DNA of 64,000 nt from Prosthecobacter sp. (GTDB lineage: Bacteria; Verrucomicrobiota; Verrucomicrobiia; Verrucomicrobiales; Verrucomicrobiaceae). A program made the position numbers and the translations under genes. Positions 26,885 through 34,792 of this stretch are shown here, in pieces. The notes beneath the pieces were generated by a model. That model worked only from the letters and a program-made list of their open reading frames with translations, ran no database searches and was not told the origin of the DNA. The stretch spans positions 1 through 64,000 of the forward strand of contig JAIPJY010000020.1 in assembly GCA_021733925.1 (NCBI GenBank), read 5' to 3'. How positions within the stretch are numbered: position 1 is the stretch's first letter; each line of letters begins with the position of its first letter.

Positions 26885-28021
26885 TCAATCCAGCGTTTGC
26901 CGGTAGCGAAACACCCCGATAAACAACGCCACAATCGCAAACAGCCCGATCTGCCAGAGCTGCAGCGAGATGTCCGCAAAGTCATTTCCCTTCAGCAGCA
27001 CCCCGCGCACGATGCGCAGGAAGTGAGTGAGCGGCAGCACCTCGCCGATGGCCTGCGCCCACTGCGGCATGCCGCGAAAGGGAAACATGAATCCGGAGAG
27101 CAGCAGCGAGGGCAGGAAGAAAAAGAACGAGCCCTGCACCGCCTGCAGCTGATTGGTGGCCAGCGTGGAGAAGGTGATGCCCACCGCGAGATTCGCGGCG
27201 ATGAAGACAAACGCAGCGACAAAAAGCAGCCCGAGATTCCCCACCATCGGCACATGAAAGAGGAAATGCGCCGCGATCAAAATGAGCACCACCTGAATGT
27301 AGCCGACAAACATGTAGGGGATGATCTTCCCCAGCAGCACTTCAAACGGCCGCGTCGGCATGGAGAGCAGGTTTTCCATCGTGCCGCGTTCGCGTTCACG
27401 CGTGATGGCCAGCGCGGTGATCATGACCATCGTCATCGTGAGCACTACGCCCATGAGACCGGGGACAATGTTATACTGCGTGATGGCCTCCGGATTGTAG
27501 AGCGCGTGAATGCGCAGGTCGATGGGAGCCTCGCTTTGCGCCAGATAAGCGAGAGGCCCCTTGAAGTCATTTTGCAGCGCCGTGGTCAGCAACGGTCGCA
27601 GGATGTTGATGGCATTGCTCGTCGCGGCAGGGTCGGTAGCATCCGCTTCGATCAGCAGCGTCGGCTTGTCACCACGCAGGAGGTCGCGTGAAAAATCCTG
27701 CGGGATGGTGATGACAAACTGGACCTCGCCATGCTCCAGCACCTCACGCGCCTCGTCCTCGCTCTTCACCTGCCGCACAAACTCGTAGTAGCCGCTGTTG
27801 CGGATGGCACTGAGCAGCGTGCGCGCCTGCGGCCCGTTGTCATTCATGAGGACAGCGGCGGGCAGGTGCTTGGGATCGGAGTTGATGGCAAAGCCAAACA
27901 ACATGAGCTGCAGCAGCGGAATGCCGACCATCATGCCAAAGGTCACGCGATCACGCCGCATCTGGATGAACTCCTTGATGATGATCGCCAGAAAGCGCGT
28001 GATGGAAAAGTAGCGCTTCAT
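26885..28021 (-). CDS. ABC-2 type transporter permease
   Basis: 378 residues. An N-terminal membrane anchor (DRVTFGMMVGIPLLQLMLFG) is followed by a large extracytoplasmic domain (about 45-170). Five C-terminal hydrophobic spans include LMGVVLTMTMVMITALAITR, MFVGYIQVVLILIAAHFLF and LLFVAAFVFIAANLAVGITF. The signature RERERGTMENLLSMPTRPFE is typical of YbhR/YhhJ-like drug-export permeases. It overlaps the ATPase gene by four bases and is the last gene of the operon. Related operons often have two permease genes; here there is one, so it probably forms a homodimer. Confidence 0.88.
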   Translation of the reverse strand: MKRYFSITRFLAIIIKEFIQMRRDRVTFGMMVGIPLLQLMLFGFAINSDPKHLPAAVLMNDNGPQARTLLSAIRNSGYYEFVRQVKSEDEAREVLEHGEVQFVITIPQDFSRDLLRGDKPTLLIEADATDPAATSNAINILRPLLTTALQNDFKGPLAYLAQSEAPIDLRIHALYNPEAITQYNIVPGLMGVVLTMTMVMITALAITRERERGTMENLLSMPTRPFEVLLGKIIPYMFVGYIQVVLILIAAHFLFHVPMVGNLGLLFVAAFVFIAANLAVGITFSTLATNQLQAVQGSFFFFLPSLLLSGFMFPFRGMPQWAQAIGEVLPLTHFLRIVRGVLLKGNDFADISLQLWQIGLFAIVALFIGVFRYRQTLD

Positions 28022-28944
28022 GCAGCGGCGAAGTTGTCCTTCGTTTGATCCATCAGGTGAATGAACACGTCCTCAAGGCCGGGGCGGATGAGCGTCCATT
28101 CATAGTCATTGCGAAAGGGTGAAATGGCCTGCTTCAGTGCCGCTGCATCGCCACCACTGACATGCAGCGAGGTGCCAAACGCCACGGCCTGATGCACTCC
28201 CGGTTTCCCACGCAACTCCCCGGCGAGCTTCAGCAGTTCATTCCCTTTCACCGACCAGGTGGTGAGATGCGCACTATCAATGACCTCCTGCACCGTGCCG
28301 TGCGTGAGCAGATTGCCATACGCGAGATAAGCCAGCCGATGACAGCGCTCAGCCTCATCCATGTAATGCGTGGTGATGAGAAACGTGAGTCCTTCGGCGG
28401 CGAGTTGATGGATCTGCTCCCAGAAATCGCGACGTGCCTTTGGGTCCACACCAGCGGTCGGCTCATCCAGCAGCAGCAGCTTCGGCTCATGAATCAAACA
28501 AGCTGCCAGCGCGAGCCGCTGCTTCCAGCCACCTGACAACTGACCCGCCAGTTGCTGCTCACGCCCGGAGAGACCGAGCCGTTTGATGGAGCCGCTCACC
28601 GTCTTCTCTCGATTTTTGATGCCATACATGCGCGCCACGAAATCCAAATTCTCACGAATGCTCAGATCTTCGTAAAAGCTGAAACGCTGCGTCATGTACC
28701 CGACCTGCTTTTTGATCTCCTCGCTCTGCTTGATCACGTCAAATCCCAGGCACGTGCCGCTGCCTTCGTCCGCCTTGAGCAGACCGCACAGCATGCGGAT
28801 GAAGGTGGTCTTGCCGCTGCCATTGGGGCCGAGAAAGCCGTAGATCTCTCCGGTGCGCACCTGCAGGTCGATCTTGTTCACGACGGTGCGCGTGCCGAAG
28901 ATCTTCGTCATGCCTTTCACGTCGATGGCCAGTTCTTCGCTCAT
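28018..28944 (-). CDS. ABC transporter ATP-binding protein
   Basis: 308 residues with a full set of ABC motifs: Walker A GPNGSGKTT, Q-loop YMTQRFSFYEDLS, signature LSGGWKQRLALAA, Walker B KLLLLDEPTAGVDP and switch His in LITTHYMDEAERC. The signature has W in place of Q (LSGGW), as in YbhF-like ATPases. It powers the permease encoded next and lies two bases downstream of the membrane-fusion gene. Confidence 0.92.
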   Translation of the reverse strand: MSEELAIDVKGMTKIFGTRTVVNKIDLQVRTGEIYGFLGPNGSGKTTFIRMLCGLLKADEGSGTCLGFDVIKQSEEIKKQVGYMTQRFSFYEDLSIRENLDFVARMYGIKNREKTVSGSIKRLGLSGREQQLAGQLSGGWKQRLALAACLIHEPKLLLLDEPTAGVDPKARRDFWEQIHQLAAEGLTFLITTHYMDEAERCHRLAYLAYGNLLTHGTVQEVIDSAHLTTWSVKGNELLKLAGELRGKPGVHQAVAFGTSLHVSGGDAAALKQAISPFRNDYEWTLIRPGLEDVFIHLMDQTKDNFAAA

Positions 28945-28946
28945 TT

Positions 28947-29906
28947 TCAGGGCACGAATTCCACATCCACCGGCTGTCCCGGGTGCAGCTTCGCCGCCAC
29001 CGCATCATCAAAACGCAGCTCGATCATGAACACCAGCTTGCTACGGTTTTCCTGGCTGTAGATCACCGGCGGTGTGTACTCCGCCTGCGGCGCGATGAAG
29101 CTGACCTTCGCGTTCAATGCCTCGGCAACCCCATCGAGCCGGACCTTCACAGCATCACCCACTTTCAAAGTCGTCAGCCGTGTTTCCGGCACAAAGGTAC
29201 GCACCTTGATGTTGGCCGGCGGCAGCAGAGATACCACCGGATGGCCAGCCACCACCATTTCGCCTGCGCGGTAGAGCGTGTCATTCACCACACCTGCCTG
29301 CGGCGCGCTTTGCTGCTTTTGTGAAAGATCCCACGCCGCCTTGGCCAGCGCCGCCTCACGCGCCTTCACCTCAGCCTCCAGTGCCGCCACCGCATCAGGG
29401 CGCATGCCCAGCGCGGCTGTTTTAAGATCCGCCTCCAGTTCCTCGACGCGACTGTGGTTTTGCACGTGCAGGCTGCGGGCCTGATCGGTGCTGTTCACCG
29501 CCACCGCGCCGGATTTCGTCAGCTCAAGCTGTCGCGCGAGCTCGATCTCTGAGAGCGCCAGCGCCTCACGTCCCTGCTGCAACTGCGCCTGCAGAGCTTC
29601 GATCTCCGTCGGCCGCTTGCCCTTCTGGGCATCTGCCAGCGTGTCCCTAGCCTGCTGCAGCCGGTGGCTCGCCTCATCGCGTGCCGCCGTTTCCGCAATG
29701 TCTTCCAGCGCAAACAGCACATCGCCCGCCTTCACCTGCGCGCCCCGCTGCACATTCAGCTTCGTCAGCCTGCCACCGAGCGGCGAGGAAACGTAAACAA
29801 ACTCGCCCTCCACATAGCCCTGCAGCAGATTGGACGGCGGGCGCTTGCAACCAAGCAACCCGAAAATCAACAGCATGGCACCGATGGAATGGAACAACTG
29901 CTTCAT
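28947..29906 (-). CDS. HlyD-family membrane fusion protein, lipoprotein
   Basis: 319 residues beginning with a lipoprotein signal (MKQLFHSIGAMLLIFGLLGC). The biotinyl-lipoyl half motif GYVEGEFVYVSSPLGGRLTK is followed by RGAQVKAGDVLFAL. A long coiled-coil hairpin (about 85-200, rich in Ala, Glu and Gln) leads into beta-barrel segments (VNDTLYRAGEMVVAGHPVVS, RTFVPETRLTTLKVGDAVKV). It would bridge the inner-membrane transporter to the outer membrane. First gene of a three-gene export operon. Confidence 0.88.
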   Translation of the reverse strand: MKQLFHSIGAMLLIFGLLGCKRPPSNLLQGYVEGEFVYVSSPLGGRLTKLNVQRGAQVKAGDVLFALEDIAETAARDEASHRLQQARDTLADAQKGKRPTEIEALQAQLQQGREALALSEIELARQLELTKSGAVAVNSTDQARSLHVQNHSRVEELEADLKTAALGMRPDAVAALEAEVKAREAALAKAAWDLSQKQQSAPQAGVVNDTLYRAGEMVVAGHPVVSLLPPANIKVRTFVPETRLTTLKVGDAVKVRLDGVAEALNAKVSFIAPQAEYTPPVIYSQENRSKLVFMIELRFDDAVAAKLHPGQPVDVEFVP

Positions 29907-29989
29907 GTGTGAGGGGAACCGACACAGCGGTTACCCTGTTACGAGCAGGTTGCAAGGTGCAGACGCCTGAGATGTCCTGCGTTCGTCGG

Positions 29990-30321
29990 TTATTCCTGCA
30001 ACAGGCGGTAACATTCCGCGATTTTACGTCCGATGGCACGTCGCCGTTCGCGGGTGACTTCGCCTCGTCTGCCTTGGAACAGGTTTTTGGGCAGAAGATA
30101 GATAACGTCACAGCGCACCGCTGTCGGCCAGTCGAGCCCGTCAGAACCATTCAGAATGACTTCGTTCTTCTTCGCGGGTCTGGCAGCACGGAGAGTGGTG
30201 CATAGCAGCGCATTCACATGCGGGTAATGCGGATTGTCGCAGCGTTCGTCATTGCTGAGGATGACGGCTGGATGCGACCCCTCGGCGGTGAACGATAGAG
30301 ATAAATCTCCCACTGCTTCAT
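29990..30321 (-). pseudogene. PemK/MazF-like toxin, apparently frameshifted near its start
   Basis: The ATG at 30321 overlaps the antitoxin stop (ATGA) and encodes MKQWEIYLYRSPPRG, the usual opening of this toxin family, but that frame stops after about 36 residues. The rest of the toxin (FTAEGSHPAVILSNDERC, VNALLCTTLRAARPAKKNEV, GLDWPTAVRCDVIYLLPK, VTRERRRAIGRKI) is in another frame that enters near 30295. A one-base change there would restore a single protein of about 110 residues. MazF/PemK toxins are mRNA interferases. It is either a decayed toxin, a sequencing error, or a rare recoding case. An in-frame GTG start inside the second frame could yield a truncated product. Confidence 0.65.
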
Positions 30322-30560
30322 GGCACCATCGTGGTGGGGCAATGGGCTGCGGCCGCGATTTCCAGATCACGGAACTCATCTTCCTCCAGGCAGTCAGCGA
30401 AATAACCGGGTTCACGCACGGGGGGCGGGAAATCTTCCTCGGCTAAGTGAAGCACCATGTTCTTGCCTGCAAAAGGAATCACGATCCACTCTCCCTCCAG
30501 CACCGCCTGGGCGAGTTTTGGCAGGGAGGTTTGCGCATCTGGCAGTGTGACCGTTTGCAT
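30318..30560 (-). CDS. Phd/YefM-like antitoxin
   Basis: 80 residues. The N-terminus (VTLPDAQTSLPKLAQAVLEG followed by EWIVIPFAGKNMVLHLAEED) has the beta-alpha-beta start typical of Phd-type antitoxins that dimerise and repress their own promoter. The C-terminal acidic tail (ADCLEEDEFRDLE) would wrap the toxin. It lies directly upstream of the MazF-like gene, with stop and start overlapping. Confidence 0.7.
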   Translation of the reverse strand: MQTVTLPDAQTSLPKLAQAVLEGEWIVIPFAGKNMVLHLAEEDFPPPVREPGYFADCLEEDEFRDLEIAAAAHCPTTMVP

Positions 30561-30642
30561 GCTTAAAAATCACCCATGCTGCGCGTTCCTCAAGCTCTCA
30601 TTTTGGGCTGTCTATTGCTGGAAGTTCGAATGAGATGGAAGC

Positions 30643-33240
30643 TCACTTCACCACGCCCAGCACTTCCAGCTCATGAATGGACCAATAGGTCCCTTTCACT
30701 TCACCAGTCTGCGAAATGCGGATGAATTTGGCCTTGGCCGGTTTGGGGAAGAGATATTCGGCAGCTCCAGCATCGCCTTTGCCCTGAAGAACGGGCTTCT
30801 CCCATTCGGTGCCATTGAGTGACAGTTCGATCTTGTACTGGCGCGGGTAATCGTTGTGGGATTTGCCCGTGTCGAGCACGAGGCCGGAAATGTCCGTGGC
30901 TTCGGGGAGATCAATCTGGAACCACATGTCCGGAGTCTGCGGCTTGCGGCTGTCCCAGCGCGTGGCGATGTCGCCATCAACGGCCTTGGCAGTTTCCTTT
31001 TCATTGTTGCTGGCCGTAAGCTTCCACGCAGAGCGATTTTTCAGCGGCTGCGGATAGAGCGCTTGCAGCTCTTCAATGCTCCACGGCGTGATGCGCTTGG
31101 AGAGATCTTTGCGCAGCTTGGCCACTTCCTGCTTGGTGACGAGCTTCCCATTGTTGCCAAAGGCCTTGCGGATGTAGCTCGTCACGTCGGCGATCCACTG
31201 GTCGTTGTTCGTGGCCATGGGCACCATCTGCGCCTCATAGGTCTTGCCATTGATGGGGCCGCCAAGGCCGTTCATCATCACCCGCACGATGGCGTCTCCC
31301 TGCACTGCCGTCTTGGAACCAGCGAGCGGCGGCGCCAGCGTCGCGCCTTCACGCCCGGCGATCGGCATGCCATTGCCGTCGAAACCGTGGCAGGCGAAGC
31401 ACAGCGAGCGGAAGATCTCCTGACCACGCTCCAGCTGCTTCTTCTCATCCTTGGTGAAGCTGCCGCTGATTTTCGGCGCCTCCACCAGCAACTGCGCACC
31501 GATTTCCCTCACGCCGATGCTAGCCGATGTCATCAGCACCGTCTGGGCTTCGTGCTTCCAGTTCGGCCAGTTAAAGTGACGGCTGGTGTAAAGCGTCTGC
31601 AGCACCACCGTCGGATCTTTGTCGGCACGCATCGCTTTGATGTCGGCCTGTAGTGCAACCGTCTCGGTTGCATCTTTTTCAGCCGCGACGGCCGCGCCAC
31701 GTTTGAGCAGACTCTCCGCCACGCGGATGGCATTGGCGCGCAGCTGGGGATGCGCATCCTTCATCGCTGTGTGAATGATGTCCGGCGTGATCGCATCGAG
31801 TCCTTCCAGCGTCCACAATGCGTGCAGGCGGGCGAGATGGTTGTCATTCTTCGCCGCCATCTCAATGAGCGCAGGCACCACCGACTTGTCGTTCTTCACC
31901 ACCAGCATGCGCTGCGCGGTGTCGCGCCAGAAGCCATTCGGATGCGTGAGGTGCGCGACGAGCTGCTCGGCCGTCTCACCAATCATCTTCGGCTGCGGGC
32001 CGGGCTTGAAGTCCTTGTGCACCAGACGCCACACACGGCCGTGGCCGGTGACATGCTGCATGCCCGTAGGCTCAATAGCCCCGCGCAGGAAGCTGCCCGG
32101 CTTCACCCAGTTGCCTTCCTGAATGATGCCACGATACGCATCCACAATATACAGGCAGCCATCCGGACCCGTGGTCATGTTCAGTGGGCGGAAGTTCGGG
32201 TCGCTGCTGCGGATGAACTCATTCATCTCCGCCTCATACGGATTGGTCACGGTGGTGATGCCATCCTTCACCTCCACGATGGAGCGGCGGATCAAGCGAC
32301 CCACCGGCTCCGGGAGGAAGACGTTGCCATAGAGTTCCTTCGGCAACCGGTCACCACGATAGATCGTCTGTCCGGCGCAGCCCGTGAAATGATTCAAACG
32401 CAGGTCTTCCGGGGAATGGAATCGGCCGGGGCCGCCCTGGAAATCTCCAAGTGCAACGATGGGCCACACCGTATCAAACTTCTCGCTCTTCTGCTGCGGC
32501 ACATTGATCGCCGCGTAGAGGATCGGTGCCTGGTAGTTCCACAGGCCCTTTTCGCCACCGGCATTGCTCCACCACATCTTGCCGTAGTCATCCTGCGCCA
32601 GGCCCCACTGCCCGCCATTCGGCGCGGTGTTTTCTTTGAGCGGGGCGTCCTTGCCGTTCCAGCGCAGGCGGTAGCCGTTGTAGGTTGTGTAAATCCAGTT
32701 GTCCAGACCCCACACGAGCCCGCTGGGCTGATGCTCCATGTTGCCGCCGCGCGGTCCGCCAACATACCAAGGCGATTGCTCATCCGCCACGCCGTCGCCA
32801 TTCGCATCGCGATGCAGCGTGATGTCATTCGTATCTGTGATGCCCACCAGCACCCGGTCATCCAGCGGCAGCACCATGCGGGGCAGCAGGATGTTGTCGA
32901 GATAGACGCTGTGCTTGTCATACACCCCATCGCCCTTGGTCGACTCATGCAGCGAGATGCGGCTCTTCGGCGTCAGCTCGTCCGTGCCGTCGATGTCCTG
33001 CATGTAGGTGCGCATTTCGACGATGTACATCTTGCCGTTGCCATCAAAGGCGATCGCCGTCGGCTCCTTGATGATCGGATCGCTCAGCACCAGCTCCAGC
33101 GAATAGCCATTCGGCAGCTCAATCGTTTTCAGCTCCTCCTCGGCGGTCAGCGCCTTGACGGGGAAGGTGTAAGTCGGCTTCGTTTGAGCGAATGCCGCAG
33201 TGCTGGCGAAGGCGAGGAAGGAAAGAAGACGGAGGTGCAT
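30643..33240 (-). CDS. Secreted PVC-type dehydrogenase with cytochrome c and C-terminal discoidin domain
   Basis: 865 residues from ATG 33240, with signal peptide (MHLRLLSFLAFASTAAFA). It has an N-terminal propeller-like dehydrogenase region (GKMYIVEMRTYMQDIDGTDE, PDGCLYIVDAYRGIIQEGNW), then HEAT-like repeats, then a cytochrome c domain with CXXCH (SLCFACHGFDGNG) around residue 615. A C-terminal F5/8 type C (discoidin) domain covers about the last 140 residues (RWDSRKPQTPDMWFQIDLPE, GTYWSIHELEVLG). The discoidin part suggests binding to a carbohydrate surface. A PAS-AraC regulator gene is divergent 93 bp away. Confidence 0.85.
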   Translation of the reverse strand: MHLRLLSFLAFASTAAFAQTKPTYTFPVKALTAEEELKTIELPNGYSLELVLSDPIIKEPTAIAFDGNGKMYIVEMRTYMQDIDGTDELTPKSRISLHESTKGDGVYDKHSVYLDNILLPRMVLPLDDRVLVGITDTNDITLHRDANGDGVADEQSPWYVGGPRGGNMEHQPSGLVWGLDNWIYTTYNGYRLRWNGKDAPLKENTAPNGGQWGLAQDDYGKMWWSNAGGEKGLWNYQAPILYAAINVPQQKSEKFDTVWPIVALGDFQGGPGRFHSPEDLRLNHFTGCAGQTIYRGDRLPKELYGNVFLPEPVGRLIRRSIVEVKDGITTVTNPYEAEMNEFIRSSDPNFRPLNMTTGPDGCLYIVDAYRGIIQEGNWVKPGSFLRGAIEPTGMQHVTGHGRVWRLVHKDFKPGPQPKMIGETAEQLVAHLTHPNGFWRDTAQRMLVVKNDKSVVPALIEMAAKNDNHLARLHALWTLEGLDAITPDIIHTAMKDAHPQLRANAIRVAESLLKRGAAVAAEKDATETVALQADIKAMRADKDPTVVLQTLYTSRHFNWPNWKHEAQTVLMTSASIGVREIGAQLLVEAPKISGSFTKDEKKQLERGQEIFRSLCFACHGFDGNGMPIAGREGATLAPPLAGSKTAVQGDAIVRVMMNGLGGPINGKTYEAQMVPMATNNDQWIADVTSYIRKAFGNNGKLVTKQEVAKLRKDLSKRITPWSIEELQALYPQPLKNRSAWKLTASNNEKETAKAVDGDIATRWDSRKPQTPDMWFQIDLPEATDISGLVLDTGKSHNDYPRQYKIELSLNGTEWEKPVLQGKGDAGAAEYLFPKPAKAKFIRISQTGEVKGTYWSIHELEVLGVVK

Positions 33241-33332
33241 GACGGACGGAGGTTGAAATATAGCCATACACATACTTCCGCCACCGGTTGTTCCTTTGGT
33301 GACAGGCTGCCAATTTTTGTTAAAATCCGGCC

Positions 33333-34073
33333 ATGCCGCTGCCACGTCTCCAAGCCGAGTTTTTCGCCCAGATCGCCGATCCTCAGGGCGTGCGGGCCAT
33401 CTTCGAGCACATGCCAGGCGTGTTCTTTTTCATGAAGGATGATCAGGGACGGCACATCGCGGCGAACAGCGCCACGTATGAACGCTTCGGCATCAAGAAC
33501 GAGCGCGAACTCGTCGGCGCGATGGACGAGAAATTCTTTCCGCCCGAGGTCGCCAAGGCCTACCGGGAGGACGACCAGAAGGTCATCCGCAGTGGCAAGC
33601 CGCTCATCAACCGCCTCGAAGTCTGGTATGATGAGCAGCACAACCTGAACTGGTTCCTCTGCACCAAGCTCCCCGTGCTCGATAGACGCGGCAAGGTCAT
33701 CGGCGTCATGGGCATCACCCGGCGGGATGAAGACCGCATGCGCCAGCACGATGTGCGCGAAGTGACCGCCGCCATCCAATACGCCCGCTCGCACTGTCAG
33801 GTTGTCGTCACTGCGGCGGAGCTCGCCCGCGCAGCCGGAGTCTCAGAGCGTCATCTTCACCGCAAGCTCCGCGCCGCCCTCGGCCTCAGCCCTTACGAGT
33901 TGCTGCTGCGTGCACGCGTTCAATCCGCCGCCGAGGCCCTGGCCAAAACATCCACGCCCATCATCCAGATTGCCCTCGACCACGGCTTCTGCGATCAAAG
34001 CGCCTTCACCCAGCAGTTTCGCAAACGCACAGGCATGACGCCCAAGGAGTTTCGCACTAGGCACCACGGGTGA
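33333..34073 (+). CDS. PAS domain-AraC family transcriptional regulator
   Basis: 246 residues. Residues about 20-130 form a PAS sensor (FEHMPGVFFFMKDDQGRHIA, WFLCTKLPVLDRRGKVIGVM). Residues 140-245 form an AraC-type double helix-turn-helix (AELARAAGVSERHLHRKLRA, IALDHGFCDQSAFTQQFRKR, TGMTPKEFR). The cytoplasmic PAS domain would bind a small molecule or cofactor. It is divergently placed from the haem-discoidin gene, its most likely target. Confidence 0.9.
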   Translation: MPLPRLQAEFFAQIADPQGVRAIFEHMPGVFFFMKDDQGRHIAANSATYERFGIKNERELVGAMDEKFFPPEVAKAYREDDQKVIRSGKPLINRLEVWYDEQHNLNWFLCTKLPVLDRRGKVIGVMGITRRDEDRMRQHDVREVTAAIQYARSHCQVVVTAAELARAAGVSERHLHRKLRAALGLSPYELLLRARVQSAAEALAKTSTPIIQIALDHGFCDQSAFTQQFRKRTGMTPKEFRTRHHG

Positions 34074-34091
34074 TTGACCCAAATGACGAAA

Positions 34092-34718
34092 TCACGCAGC
34101 GCGAAGGAAGGCCAGCCAGTGTCGCAAGCTATTGGCCGCAGACGTGTCCGGCAGCAGGGCTTCATCCAGCGTGAGCGTTAATTCCCATCCTCCATGCGGA
34201 TGTCTGACATGGGCCGCACCCAAACTGCTCCACCAGGTGAGCATCACATGGTTTTCATCCAGCACCTGCGCCACAAACTTCCGGATGCCAATCGAGTACG
34301 CATGCTCCCAGATCGCTGCCAGAAGGATCGTTCCTGCACCTTGCCCCTGAAACTCATCCGCCACCGTGAAGGAGACTTCTGCCGTGTCTGCCTGCTCGCC
34401 CATGCGCCAGAATGAGCCGCCTCCCACGCCCGGAACATCATCATTGTTTTCGATCACAATGATCCAGCTCGCATGCTGCCCCTGATCTTCCGCACAGAGC
34501 CGGTCGATGAAGGTCGGATTGGCCCCGCGAAAGCTCGTCCAGAACCTGAAGTACGTGGATTCAGGCGAAAGCCTCCTGAAGGCCTCAATGATCCGCTCCC
34601 GATCATCCGGCAGCAGCGGACGCAGGATCACAGGAAGTTGGTCGCGAAGTTGCAGTCGATAATGGTCCAGCAAAACAGAGAGGTTTGATTTACACCCAAG
34701 TAGTGGCCAAATGGGCAT
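34092..34718 (-). CDS. GNAT family acetyltransferase
   Basis: About 208 residues from ATG 34718; the frame could start at 34790. The acetyl-CoA binding loop is DEFQGQGAGTILL in motif A. Other family-like parts are VILRPLLPDDRERIIEAFRR at the start and VAQVLDENHVMLTWWSSLGA near the end. The opening resembles the GNAT domain attached to some acyl-CoA synthetases, but here it stands alone. Substrate unknown. It is divergent from recD2. Confidence 0.75.
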   Translation of the reverse strand: MPIWPLLGCKSNLSVLLDHYRLQLRDQLPVILRPLLPDDRERIIEAFRRLSPESTYFRFWTSFRGANPTFIDRLCAEDQGQHASWIIVIENNDDVPGVGGGSFWRMGEQADTAEVSFTVADEFQGQGAGTILLAAIWEHAYSIGIRKFVAQVLDENHVMLTWWSSLGAAHVRHPHGGWELTLTLDEALLPDTSAANSLRHWLAFLRAA

Positions 34719-34792
34719 CAGTTCAACCACGACAAAGCGGACATCTGGCAATCGGATTTGTGAGAAGCCGCATCCTTGTCTAGCCTGCACCC

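Noticed and set aside
31750-33435. 561-residue plus-strand frame
   Set aside because: Antisense to the haem-discoidin gene; His/Arg-rich shadow without recognisable domains.
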